Origin: Actinoplanes auranticolor
GTDB lineage: Bacteria; Actinomycetota; Actinomycetes; Mycobacteriales; Micromonosporaceae
Assembly (NCBI RefSeq): GCF_018332655.1
Contig: NZ_BOQL01000048.1
Span: forward strand, 24,357-88,356
Direction of reading: 5' to 3'
Length of the DNA: 64,000 bases
This document shows positions 40,564 to 48,361 of this stretch, one piece after another. Below the pieces are notes generated by a model. That model made no database searches and was not told the origin of the DNA. It was given only the letters and a program-made list of their open reading frames with translations. The stretch's first letter is position 1, and every line of letters begins with the position of its first letter. The translations under genes and the position numbers were made by a program.

Positions 40564-40571
40564 AGTGCACT
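40564..40571. promoter_or_regulatory. palindrome AGTGCACT in the IMPase/LysR divergent region
   Basis: The 8-bp palindrome sits centrally in the 66-bp AT-rich region between the divergent genes. TAACGT lies 8 nt before the LysR start. It is a candidate LysR-type binding site. Confidence 0.35.
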
Positions 40572-40595
40572 CTCTTTAAGCTAACGTTTACCGGC

Positions 40596-41555
40596 ATGCA
40601 ACTGGATCTGAATCTGCTCACCACGCTGGACGCCCTGCTCGTCGAGGGCAGCGTGCGGGGAGCGGCCGAACGGCTGCACCTGTCGTCGCCCGCGGTCAGC
40701 CGTTCGCTCGGCCGGATCCGGAAGCTGACCGGCGACGACATCCTGGTGCGGACCGGCCGGACGATGACGCCGACCCCGTACGCCATGGCCGTCCGTGAGC
40801 AGGTCAGCGGGCTGGTCCGGCAGGCCGGCGCGGTGCTGGCCCCGAGCCGTGATCTGGACCTGGCGACGCTGGAGCGCACGTTCACGCTGCAGTGCCACGA
40901 CGCGCTGACCACGGCACTCGCGGCGCCGCTGCTGGCCGCGATCGCCGAGCGGGCCCCGGGCGTACGGGTGCGGTTCCTGACCGAGACGGCGGTGGACACC
41001 GACGACCTGCGGCACGGCCGGGTGGACCTGGAGATCGGCGCGACGGCCCCGGAGCTGCCGGAGATCCGGACCGAGACCGTGGGCCACGACCGGCTCGTCG
41101 TGGTGCTGCGCGCCGATCACCCGTACGCGGGGAGCCTGGGCCTCGAGGCGTACGCGGCTCAGCCCCACCTGCTCGTGTCCCGCCGCGGCCGGCTCAGCGA
41201 TCCTGTGGACGAGCAGCTCGAAGCGCACGGCCGGCACCGCCGGGTGCTGGCCGCGGTCGGCAGCACCGCGACAGCCCTGCACATCGTCGGAAACAGCGAC
41301 GCTGTCGTGACCGTGCCGGAGGTGATGTGCCGGCCGCTGATCACGGCCTTCGGGCTGGGCGTCGCACCGCTGCCGGCCCCGCTACGGCTGCCGCCGGTGC
41401 CGATCGTGGCCAACTGGCATCAGCGCTACGACACCGACACCGGCCACGCCTGGCTCCGTGACCGGACCCGCGAGGTGCTGAGCGCGGTCCTCGGGGGCCT
41501 TCAGCCGAGCTCTTCGGCCAGCCCGACGATGATGCCCTCCGGGCCGCGGACGTAG
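40596..41555 (+). CDS. LysR-family transcriptional regulator
   Basis: The 319-residue protein has the LysR winged helix (L-N-L-L-T-T-L-D-A-L-L-V-E-G-S-V-R-G-A-A-E-R-L-H-L-S-S-P-A-V-S-R-S-L-G-R-I-R) and a periplasmic-binding-like effector domain of the NodD/NahR-like class. It is divergent from the IMPase-like gene and probably controls it. The last ~55 bp overlap the convergent VOC gene; the C-terminal Ser/Pro tail there looks like read-through of an antisense frame. Confidence 0.9.
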   Translation: MQLDLNLLTTLDALLVEGSVRGAAERLHLSSPAVSRSLGRIRKLTGDDILVRTGRTMTPTPYAMAVREQVSGLVRQAGAVLAPSRDLDLATLERTFTLQCHDALTTALAAPLLAAIAERAPGVRVRFLTETAVDTDDLRHGRVDLEIGATAPELPEIRTETVGHDRLVVVLRADHPYAGSLGLEAYAAQPHLLVSRRGRLSDPVDEQLEAHGRHRRVLAAVGSTATALHIVGNSDAVVTVPEVMCRPLITAFGLGVAPLPAPLRLPPVPIVANWHQRYDTDTGHAWLRDRTREVLSAVLGGLQPSSSASPTMMPSGPRT

Positions 41556-41941
41556 CAGAGCCGGTAGGCGTCCTCGTACTGCGCCACCTCGCCGACGAGC
41601 TCGGCGCCGTGGGCGAGCAGCCGGGCGACCACCTCGTCGATGTCGTCGACGGCGAACATGATGCGGCGGAGACCCAGCGTGTTCGCCGGGGCGATCCGGG
41701 GCCCGGCGCCGATCGCCTTCGGCGTGTGGAACATGGCCAGCTCGACGCCGCAGTGACCGTCCGGGGTCCGCAGCATCGCGATGTCCTGCTTGACGCCGGC
41801 GATCCCGATGACCTGCTCCACCCAGGGGCCCTCGACCGGCCCCCGGCCCTGCAGCTCCAGGCCGAGTTCGACGAAGAACGCGATGACCGCGTCCAGGTCC
41901 TCGACCACGATGAGGACGTTGTCCATCCGCTGGATCGTCAT
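41501..41941 (-). CDS. VOC (glyoxalase/bleomycin-resistance) family protein
   Basis: The 146-residue protein has the paired beta-alpha-beta-beta-beta modules of the vicinal-oxygen-chelate superfamily: M-D-N-V-L-I-V-V-E-D-L-D-A-V-I-A-F-F-V-E-L-G-L, then I-M-F-A-V-D-D-I-D-E-V-V-A-R-L and the end R-G-P-E-G-I-I-V-G-L-A-E. Metal ligands are not obvious at each canonical site. ATG 41939-41941 matches the family start. It is convergent with LysR. Confidence 0.87.
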   Translation of the reverse strand: MTIQRMDNVLIVVEDLDAVIAFFVELGLELQGRGPVEGPWVEQVIGIAGVKQDIAMLRTPDGHCGVELAMFHTPKAIGAGPRIAPANTLGLRRIMFAVDDIDEVVARLLAHGAELVGEVAQYEDAYRLCYVRGPEGIIVGLAEELG

Positions 41942-42032
41942 GCCGGTCTCCTCGCTGCCGGACGGCCGAGATGGCCGTCTCCGCCCCGGGGACGCGGCCG
42001 CCACGCCGTTCTCGACATCCGCGCCGGCTTTT

Positions 42033-42902
42033 TCAGCGGGAGTGCGCCGAGCGGGTCGCGTGCAGGGACGCCAGCAGCTGCAGCCGGTCCGCGTCGGCGC
42101 TGCCCGGCTCGGCGGTGAAGATCAGCATGACCGGGCCGGGGTTGCCGGGCAGCGGATAGGTGTCCCAGTCCAGGGCGATGTCGCCGACCTCGGGGATCGA
42201 GAAGGTCTTGGTGCCGCTGACCGACTCGCGGACGTCGTGGCGGGCCCACAGCCGCCGGAACTCGGCGCTGCGGATGCTGAGCTCGCCGACGATCGCGGTG
42301 GCGCGGGGATGGGTTGGGTCGGCGGCGACGGCGGCGCGCATCATGCCGATGTAGTCCAGGGCCTGGCGCTCCCAGTCCGGGCAGGTCCGGTCGCCGGTCC
42401 GGGTGTCGTCGAACATCAGCAGCAGCATGTTGAGCCGGTCGGCCGGGTGGCCGGCCGGGTCGCCGAGCAGCGCCTCCGCCATCGTGTTCCAGGCCAGCAG
42501 GTCGAGGTGCCGGCCGAGCACGACCGCCGGGGTGTCCATCACCCGCAGCAGGCGACGGGTGCTGTCCGGCACCCGTTCCGGGCCGTGCTCGGGCCGGGCG
42601 GGCATCGGCCGGCGGGCGGCGTGGGCCAGCGTGAACAGGTGGCGGCGTTCCTCGTCGTCGAGCGCCAGCGCGCCGGCCAGCGCCTCCAGGACGTCGTCGG
42701 ACGGGCGTACCTCCCGGCCCTGCTCCATCCGCTGGTAGTAGTCGGTGCTCAGCCCGGCGAGCAGGGCCAGCTCCTCGCGGCGCAGCCCGGTGACCTTGCG
42801 CCGGCCGCCGGGCTCCAGGCCGACGTCGTGCGGGCGCAGCCGGCTGCGCCGGGCGCGCAGGAAGTCGCCGAGCTCACGAGCGTACGGATGCGGGCTGCTC
42901 AT
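42033..42902 (-). CDS. XRE-family regulator with MmyB-like ligand domain (second copy type)
   Basis: The 289-residue protein has the same architecture as the regulator at 5327: R-K-V-T-G-L-R-R-E-E-L-A-L-L-A-G-L-S-T-D-Y-Y-Q-R-M-E-Q-G in the helix-turn-helix, then D-L-L-A-W-N-T-M-A and F-R-R-L-W-A-R-H-D-V in the MmyB-like domain. It is divergent from an SDR gene with a compound palindrome between, the standard arrangement for this family. It probably represses that gene until a ligand binds. Confidence 0.9.
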   Translation of the reverse strand: MSSPHPYARELGDFLRARRSRLRPHDVGLEPGGRRKVTGLRREELALLAGLSTDYYQRMEQGREVRPSDDVLEALAGALALDDEERRHLFTLAHAARRPMPARPEHGPERVPDSTRRLLRVMDTPAVVLGRHLDLLAWNTMAEALLGDPAGHPADRLNMLLLMFDDTRTGDRTCPDWERQALDYIGMMRAAVAADPTHPRATAIVGELSIRSAEFRRLWARHDVRESVSGTKTFSIPEVGDIALDWDTYPLPGNPGPVMLIFTAEPGSADADRLQLLASLHATRSAHSR

Positions 42903-42936
42903 GCCGCAAGTGTGCCGCGACCCGGACCGTCGTGGG

Positions 42937-42960
42937 TAGGTCTGCCGGACCTAGGCAGAC
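42937..42960. promoter_or_regulatory. compound palindromic operator between XRE regulator and SDR gene
   Basis: Two overlapping perfect inverted repeats are present: TAGGTC-TGCCG-GACCTA (42937-42953) and GTCTGCC-GGACCTA-GGCAGAC (42940-42960). The nesting gives two alternative symmetric sites in the divergent promoter region. Confidence 0.6.
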
Positions 42961-43030
42961 GGGTACGACGGAACCGGCCCGGATCGCTCCTACCGTCGGC
43001 TTCCACGCATCGATTCCTCAGGAGCAGCAG

Positions 43031-43936
43031 ATGACCGGATGGACCGCCGACCGCATCCCCGACCAGCACGGCCGGACCGCGGTCGTGACCGGCGCGAACT
43101 CGGGCCTCGGCCTGGTCACCGCCACCGAGCTGGCCCGGCGCGGCGCGCACGTCGTGCTGGCCGTGCGCAACACCGCCGCCGGCGCCGAGGCCGCCCGCCG
43201 CATCGGCGGCGACGTCGAAGTGCGGGAGCTGGACCTGGCCTCGCTCGATTCGGTACGCGGATTCGCCGCCAAGCTGGCCGCCGACCACCCCGCGATCGAC
43301 CTGCTGATCAACAACGCGGGTGTGGTCCTGCTCGGCCCCCGCCGCACCTCCGCCGACGGCTTCGAACTGCAGCTGGCCACCAATCTGCTCGGCCATTTCG
43401 CGCTGACCGGCCTGCTGCTCGGCAACCTGGCGGCGGCACCCGCGGCGCGCGTGGTCAGCCTCAGCTCGATCACCCACAGGAACGCGCACCTGGACTTCGG
43501 TGACCTGATGTCCGAGCGGAACTACCGGGCCGCCGCGGTCTACGGCCGGTCCAAGCTCGCCACCACGGTCTTCGGCGTCGAACTGGACCGCCGCCTGCGC
43601 GCCGCCGGCTCGCCGGTCGCCAGCGTGCTGGCCCACCCGGGCATCACCCGCACCAACCTGACCCCGCGCGCCTGGGAGCACCGCGGCCGGCTCGGCCGGG
43701 TCATCGCCCGCGTCGGCCTGCTGGCCACCCAGCCGGTGGAGCAGGGCACGCTGCCCCAGCTGCGGGCGGCCACCGACCCTGGCGTGCGGGGCGGGCAGTT
43801 CTTCGGGCCGGCCGGGCTCTGGGAGACGCGCGGCCGGGTCACCGAGGCCCGGTTCAGCCGCGAGGCCACCGATCCGGCCGTCGGCGGGCGGCTCTGGGCG
43901 GCGGCCGAGGAACTGACCGGCGTCAGCTATCTCTGA
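43031..43936 (+). CDS. short-chain dehydrogenase/reductase (SDR)
   Basis: The 301-residue classical SDR has T-G-A-N-S-G-L-G (20-27), the N-N-A-G strand motif, S-S-I catalytic Ser region and Y171-G-R-S-K175. The substrate is unknown; the protein resembles the retinol/protochlorophyllide-type oxidoreductases used in detoxification. AGGAGCAG precedes ATG 43031. It is controlled in all likelihood by the divergent XRE regulator. Confidence 0.92.
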   Translation: MTGWTADRIPDQHGRTAVVTGANSGLGLVTATELARRGAHVVLAVRNTAAGAEAARRIGGDVEVRELDLASLDSVRGFAAKLAADHPAIDLLINNAGVVLLGPRRTSADGFELQLATNLLGHFALTGLLLGNLAAAPAARVVSLSSITHRNAHLDFGDLMSERNYRAAAVYGRSKLATTVFGVELDRRLRAAGSPVASVLAHPGITRTNLTPRAWEHRGRLGRVIARVGLLATQPVEQGTLPQLRAATDPGVRGGQFFGPAGLWETRGRVTEARFSREATDPAVGGRLWAAAEELTGVSYL

Positions 43937-43952
43937 CCTGGTACCGCACGGC

Positions 43953-44147
43953 TCAGGGCAGCAGCCGGATGACGGCGGCGGGGCAGCGGTCGACCGCCTG
44001 CTCCACCGCCGGCCGTTGCGTCTCCGGCGGCTGTTCGTCGAGCAGCACCACGACAGCCTCGTCGGGATCCTGGTCGAAGACGGCCGGCGCGGTGAGCACG
44101 CACATCCCCGCGCCGATGCACTGGTCCCGTTCCACGACGACCTTCAT
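43953..44147 (-). CDS. [3Fe-4S] ferredoxin, partner of the P450
   Basis: The 64-residue ferredoxin has C10-I-G-A-G-M-C16 and a late R-C54-P, i.e. three cluster cysteines with the second position of the CxxCxxC replaced, typical of [3Fe-4S] ferredoxins that serve actinobacterial P450s. It overlaps the P450 stop by 4 bp (ATGA), so the two are translationally coupled. Confidence 0.92.
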   Translation of the reverse strand: MKVVVERDQCIGAGMCVLTAPAVFDQDPDEAVVVLLDEQPPETQRPAVEQAVDRCPAAVIRLLP

Positions 44148-45343
44148 GACCACGCCACCGGCAGCTCGGCGGGCCCGCGGACCACCGAGTCCTTCTTCCA
44201 GACGATCTCCTCCAGCGGCACCGCGACGCGCAGCCCCGGCGCCCGGCGGGCCAGCGTCCCCAGCACGGTGGTGAGCTCGATCCGGGCGATCTGCTGGCCG
44301 ACGCAGGCGTGCGCGCCGTGCCCGAAACCCAGGTGGGCGCCCGGTTTGCGGGTCACGTCCAGCGTGCCGGCGTCCGGGTGCAGGGCGGTGTCGCGGTTGC
44401 CGGACTGCAGCGCCACCACCACGTAGTCGCCTGCTCTGATCGGCTGCCCGTGCACCTCGGTGTCCTCGGTGGCCTGCCGCAGCAGCCCGGCGCCGACACC
44501 CAGGTACCGCACCAACTCCTCGGCCGCCGAGGCGGCCAGCTCGGGGTCGGCGCAGAGCTTCTCCCACTGTCCCGGGGTGTTGAGCAGGCAGACCAGCCCG
44601 TACGTGATCATGGACGCGGTCGTGTCGAAACCGGCGATCAGCAACGCGCCGTTCATCTCGGTCAGCTCGGCGTCGGTGAGCGGGCGCGCGCTGTCCGCGC
44701 TGTGTTCGATCATCCGGCTGAGCACGTCGTCGCCGGGCCGGGCCCGGCGGGTGGCGACCAGCTGATAGAGGTACGCCCACAGCGGCTCGACCGCCCGGCG
44801 CAGCTCGTCCGGCGTGGTGGAGGTGGTGAACAGTGCGGTAGCCGCGTCGTGCAGCAGCTGATGCCGGTCGGGTGGCACGCCGATCAGCTCGGCGATCACC
44901 GCGGTGGTGATCGCGGTGGAGAACCGGCTGTGCAACGGATAGGGCTGCGGGGAGGCGAGCATGCGGGTGACCGCATCGTCGGTGATCTGCTCCACCAGGG
45001 GCCGGAGCTCGGCGAGCCGGCGCGGGTGCGACACCTGCGGTGCGAAGTTGCGCCGGATCCGGATGTGCTCCGGGCCGTCCAGCTGACTGAAGCCGCTGAT
45101 CGGCGCGTCCGGTCCGCCGAATGCGCCGAGCACGTGGGCGGCCTGGCCGGGCCGGGTCGAGAAGCGGCGGCCGTCGCCGAGCACCTCGCGGACCCCGGCG
45201 TAATCGCTGACCAGCCAGGCGTCCAGGCCGGTGGGGCAGGCCACGCGGATCACCCGCGGGGCGGCGCGCAGCCGGGCGTACTCCGGTGGGGGGTCGAACG
45301 GCAGCTGGTCTTCCCCGGGCAGTGGCAACGCAGGCAGAGACAT
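44144..45343 (-). CDS. cytochrome P450
   Basis: The 399-residue bacterial P450 has the I-helix A-G-F-D-T-T-A, the E-E-L-V-R-Y (ExxR-type) helix, and the heme loop F-G-H-G-A-H-A-C347-V-G. It would hydroxylate a small molecule using electrons from the coupled ferredoxin. No biosynthetic genes adjoin, so a xenobiotic or orphan role is possible. GGAGG stands 6 nt before the ATG. Confidence 0.95.
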   Translation of the reverse strand: MSLPALPLPGEDQLPFDPPPEYARLRAAPRVIRVACPTGLDAWLVSDYAGVREVLGDGRRFSTRPGQAAHVLGAFGGPDAPISGFSQLDGPEHIRIRRNFAPQVSHPRRLAELRPLVEQITDDAVTRMLASPQPYPLHSRFSTAITTAVIAELIGVPPDRHQLLHDAATALFTTSTTPDELRRAVEPLWAYLYQLVATRRARPGDDVLSRMIEHSADSARPLTDAELTEMNGALLIAGFDTTASMITYGLVCLLNTPGQWEKLCADPELAASAAEELVRYLGVGAGLLRQATEDTEVHGQPIRAGDYVVVALQSGNRDTALHPDAGTLDVTRKPGAHLGFGHGAHACVGQQIARIELTTVLGTLARRAPGLRVAVPLEEIVWKKDSVVRGPAELPVAWS

Positions 45344-45413
45344 CCCCGAACCTCCACATTGTGTAGTCGGGGGAATACTCTACGCGGCTTCGACGAAGAT
45401 CGATGTCCCTCGG

Positions 45414-46622
45414 TCAGTACCGGAACGGGTCGTACCCGTCGTTGTTGCAGGTGCGGCGCTGCGCGATGCAGTTCCGGACGCGCTGGTTCATCTCCCGTAC
45501 GTCCCACATCACGAAAGCGTCGCCGTGCATCGACGAGGCGCTGCGGCCCGGCGGGTCGGAGGAGAGGTAGTAACCCGCTTTCGAGCCCTTGGCGCCGTAC
45601 GCGATGTCGAACGTCAAGGCCGGGATCCGCACCGGGTGACCGGCCGGGCAGCCGGCCTCGGTCCCGAAGGCCAGATGCTCCTTGTGGTGCGGGCTGTCCA
45701 GGTTCCTGCCGTCCCAGCAGTCCGGGAACTGCATCATGTAGTGCAGGCTCGCCGGCTCGCCGCAGATCGGCCAGTTGCCGTTGTCGCTGCGGGCGTAGCC
45801 GTTGATGTCGCCGGGACCGTAGAAAGCGCAGTAGAACTGGCCCTGCGCACCTCGCGGGGTGGGCTGCTTCTTCTTGGCGTCACCGGCGACCATGCGCATA
45901 CCGTTGGGCATCGGCACGACGCCGTCCGAGTTCTTCCGGATCGAGCGGTAGTAGACCCGGAATCCGGTGGTCTCGACCGGCTTGCGGGTGGCGGCCTCAT
46001 AGAGCGTCGGCACCCAGTAGGCGGAGTGGTCCACGACCGGCTTGCAGGTGGTGGCCGTGAACTTCATCAGATCGGCGGCCTCGGTGTGGGCATCGACGGC
46101 CTTGTTGCCGACGAACGAGTGCATGTGCGAGGCGCCCGGGAGGCCGGGGAGGACGATCGGGTCGTCGGCCTTGCGGTGGCTGTACCGGCAGTCGGCCCGG
46201 AACTCCGGCAGATTGCCGGCGTCGCCCGCGGGTTCGGCCTTAATGGCTCTGTACGCGGCGAGCTGCGCCTGCCAGGCGGCCCGGTCGATCGGGATCCAGC
46301 CGGCCCGGGGAGCCGGCGCCGCTGCAGACGGTTTACCGGCCGACGGCTTACCGGCGGACGGTGAGGCTTTCGCCGAGCTGCCGGCGGAGCTTGACGCACT
46401 CGCCGCCGCTGTTGTCGATGGCGTCGCCGGGAGGCTCTGAGCCGCGGCGTGCGGCTGCGGGCGGGCGGAAGCCCGGGTGAGGCTCACCGACACGACCACC
46501 ACGCTGATCACGGCAACGGTCACGCCGGCGACGGCGACGGCGAGACCCCGCGAGCGCCGGGCATGGCGACCGGGACGCGGCGGCGGACCGGCCCCAGGAG
46601 CGGAGAACGACGGAGACGGCAC
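45414..46622 (-). CDS. DUF1996-domain protein, membrane-anchored/exported
   Basis: The 402-residue protein has a basic N-terminus, one hydrophobic helix (about 28-48) and a Ser/Ala/Pro/Lys linker. A DUF1996 domain follows: F-R-A-D-C-R-Y-S-H-R-K-A-D-D-P-I-V-x-P-G-x-P-G-A-S-H-M-H-S-F, W-D-G-x-N-L-D-S-x-x-H-K-E-H, and many Cys/His. The family is common in exported actinomycete and fungal proteins and often tracks with biomass-degrading secretomes; its activity is not established. The start is GTG at 46620-46622. Confidence 0.88.
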   Translation of the reverse strand: MPSPSFSAPGAGPPPRPGRHARRSRGLAVAVAGVTVAVISVVVVSVSLTRASARPQPHAAAQSLPATPSTTAAASASSSAGSSAKASPSAGKPSAGKPSAAAPAPRAGWIPIDRAAWQAQLAAYRAIKAEPAGDAGNLPEFRADCRYSHRKADDPIVLPGLPGASHMHSFVGNKAVDAHTEAADLMKFTATTCKPVVDHSAYWVPTLYEAATRKPVETTGFRVYYRSIRKNSDGVVPMPNGMRMVAGDAKKKQPTPRGAQGQFYCAFYGPGDINGYARSDNGNWPICGEPASLHYMMQFPDCWDGRNLDSPHHKEHLAFGTEAGCPAGHPVRIPALTFDIAYGAKGSKAGYYLSSDPPGRSASSMHGDAFVMWDVREMNQRVRNCIAQRRTCNNDGYDPFRY

Positions 46623-46732
46623 GGGTCACTCCCACCAGGCGAACAGAAAATGGGGCCGAGGCGACCGGCCGCCGGAATGGTAGGCAGGCACGGCGCGGAC
46701 CCGACAGGCCCTTAAGCGGGACCAAAGAATGA

Positions 46733-46748
46733 CTGTCCATCAGGACAG
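46733..46748. repeat. inverted repeat CTGTCC-ATCA-GGACAG
   Basis: A perfect 6-bp hairpin or operator-like element lies in the 241-bp divergent gap between the DUF1996 and mannosyltransferase genes; the rest of the gap shows only promoter-like AT-richer stretches. Confidence 0.35.
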
Positions 46749-46863
46749 AATTCGCCGGCCCGGACCGGAAAAGTGTTAGCGGCCAACCCGTCGACCACAA
46801 TCGATCCCCGCTCAGTACACTCGGCGAAAGCAGAGCCGTACTCGCGTTGAGGAGCATCCCGCA

Positions 46864-48102
46864 ATGTCCGAACGCGATACGGCGCGTGCGGGGGACCAGA
46901 CAGCGGTCCTGGTGATGGCACCCGAGCTGCGCCCAGCGGCGACCGCTGCTCAGAGCGGGCCTCCCGCGTCCCCACCGGTGCGGCCGATCGTCGACGTGAC
47001 AGTGCGCGCGGCCTGGCCCGCCCTGGCTCTGTACCTCGGGCTGCGGACGTTCAGCATCCTCGTGCTCTGGCTCTTCGCCGCCGACCGGAACCGCGGCCTG
47101 CTGGACGTGCTCAGCCGCTACGACGCCGTGCACTATGCCGGCATCGTGGCGCGCGGCTACGACGCGGCCATTCCGCTCAAGGCCGACGGCACCCTGGCCA
47201 TCACCAATCTCGCGTTCTTCCCGCTGTTTCCCGGCCTGACCGCGCTGGCCGACCCGATCCTGCCCGGCGGCCCGGCCGGCGCGGGCATCGCTGTCTCCTG
47301 GCTGGCCGGCATCGCCGCCGCGTGGGGCCTGTTCGCCATCGGCGCCCACCTGCGGGACAGACGCACCGGCGTGCTCCTGGCCGGCCTGTGGGCCGTCCTG
47401 CCGCACGCCCTCGTGCAGTCCATGGGATACACGGAGACGCTGTTCACCGCGCTGGCCGCCTGGTCGCTGTTCGCGCTGCTCCGGCGGCACTGGCTCACCG
47501 CCGGTCTGCTGTGCACGCTGGCCGGGCTGACCCGCCCGACCGGCGCCGCGCTCGTGGCGGTGATCGGCCTGGCCGCACTGATCGCCGTCATCCGCCGGCG
47601 GGACGGGTGGCGGCCATGGCTGGCCGGCGCGATCGCCCCGGTGGGCCTGCTGAGCTACGTCATCTGGGTCGGCCACCGCCTGGGCCGGGCCGACGGCTAC
47701 TTCCACGTGCAGAAAGACGCCTGGAAGATGTCGTACGACACCGGCGCCTTCACCGCCGGGACCGTGCACGCCGCACTGACCAAGCCGGCGCCGCTGGTGA
47801 TCTACACCAACATCCTCCTGCTCCTGCTCGCGCTCGCCCTGCTGGCGATCCTGATCCTGGACCGGCTGCCGTGGCCGCTGGTGGTCTACGCGGGCCTGAT
47901 CGTGGCGATGGCCTTCTTCGGCGACAGCTACTTCAACGCCAAGGCGAGACTGATGGTCCCCGCGTTCCCGCTGCTGCTGCCGATCGCGTACGCCCTGGCG
48001 GCGGGACGGCGACGGATCGCTGCGGTGGTCCTGGCCGCGCTGACCCTGATCTCGGCGGGGTACGGGGTGTATCTCGCCCTCGCCTGGACCGCCTCGCCCT
48101 AG
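46864..48102 (+). CDS. PIG-V-like polyprenyl-phosphate mannosyltransferase, integral membrane
   Basis: The 412-residue protein has about nine transmembrane helices and the GT-C signature of PIG-V-like enzymes: S-R-Y-D-A-V-H-Y-x-x-I-V-A-R-G-Y in the first extracytoplasmic loop, A-F-F-P-L-F-P, Y-T-E-T-L-F, and G-L-T-R-P-T-G. It probably transfers mannose from polyprenyl-phosphate-mannose to an exported acceptor. GAGGAGC precedes the ATG. An acyltransferase remnant follows 33 bp downstream. Confidence 0.87.
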   Translation: MSERDTARAGDQTAVLVMAPELRPAATAAQSGPPASPPVRPIVDVTVRAAWPALALYLGLRTFSILVLWLFAADRNRGLLDVLSRYDAVHYAGIVARGYDAAIPLKADGTLAITNLAFFPLFPGLTALADPILPGGPAGAGIAVSWLAGIAAAWGLFAIGAHLRDRRTGVLLAGLWAVLPHALVQSMGYTETLFTALAAWSLFALLRRHWLTAGLLCTLAGLTRPTGAALVAVIGLAALIAVIRRRDGWRPWLAGAIAPVGLLSYVIWVGHRLGRADGYFHVQKDAWKMSYDTGAFTAGTVHAALTKPAPLVIYTNILLLLLALALLAILILDRLPWPLVVYAGLIVAMAFFGDSYFNAKARLMVPAFPLLLPIAYALAAGRRRIAAVVLAALTLISAGYGVYLALAWTASP

Positions 48103-48135
48103 TATCGTGGCGCGCCACCGGCCTACTGACCGGCC

Positions 48136-48340
48136 GTGCTCATCAGCACCGCTGTGGTGATGCTGTGGCCGACCGCGCGGGAGCCGATCACCCCTCAACC
48201 AGATGGCGGTGCTCACGCTGGCCCTGGTCATCGTGCTGATGCTGGCCGCGGCCTGGCTGCTGTACCGGCTGGTCGAGCGGCCGGTGAGCCGGGTGCTCAA
48301 ACGCAAGCTGGATCAGGTGAGCGCGGTGCGGACCGGGTGA
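48136..48340 (+). pseudogene. C-terminal remnant of an acyltransferase-3 membrane protein
   Basis: One frame from GTG 48136 reads L-I-S-T-A-V-V-M-L-W-P-T-A-R-E-P-I-T-P. About 20 codons on, the next frame carries M-A-V-L-T-L-A-L-V-I-V-L-M-L-A-A-A-W-L-L-Y-R-L-V-E-R-P-V-S-R-V-L. The latter is the final transmembrane helix and conserved Y-R-x-V-E-R-P-x-S end of acyltransferase-3 proteins. A frameshift near 48195-48203 and loss of the other nine helices mark it as a remnant. Confidence 0.6.
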
Positions 48341-48361
48341 CCCGGCCCGCACCGCGGCGCA

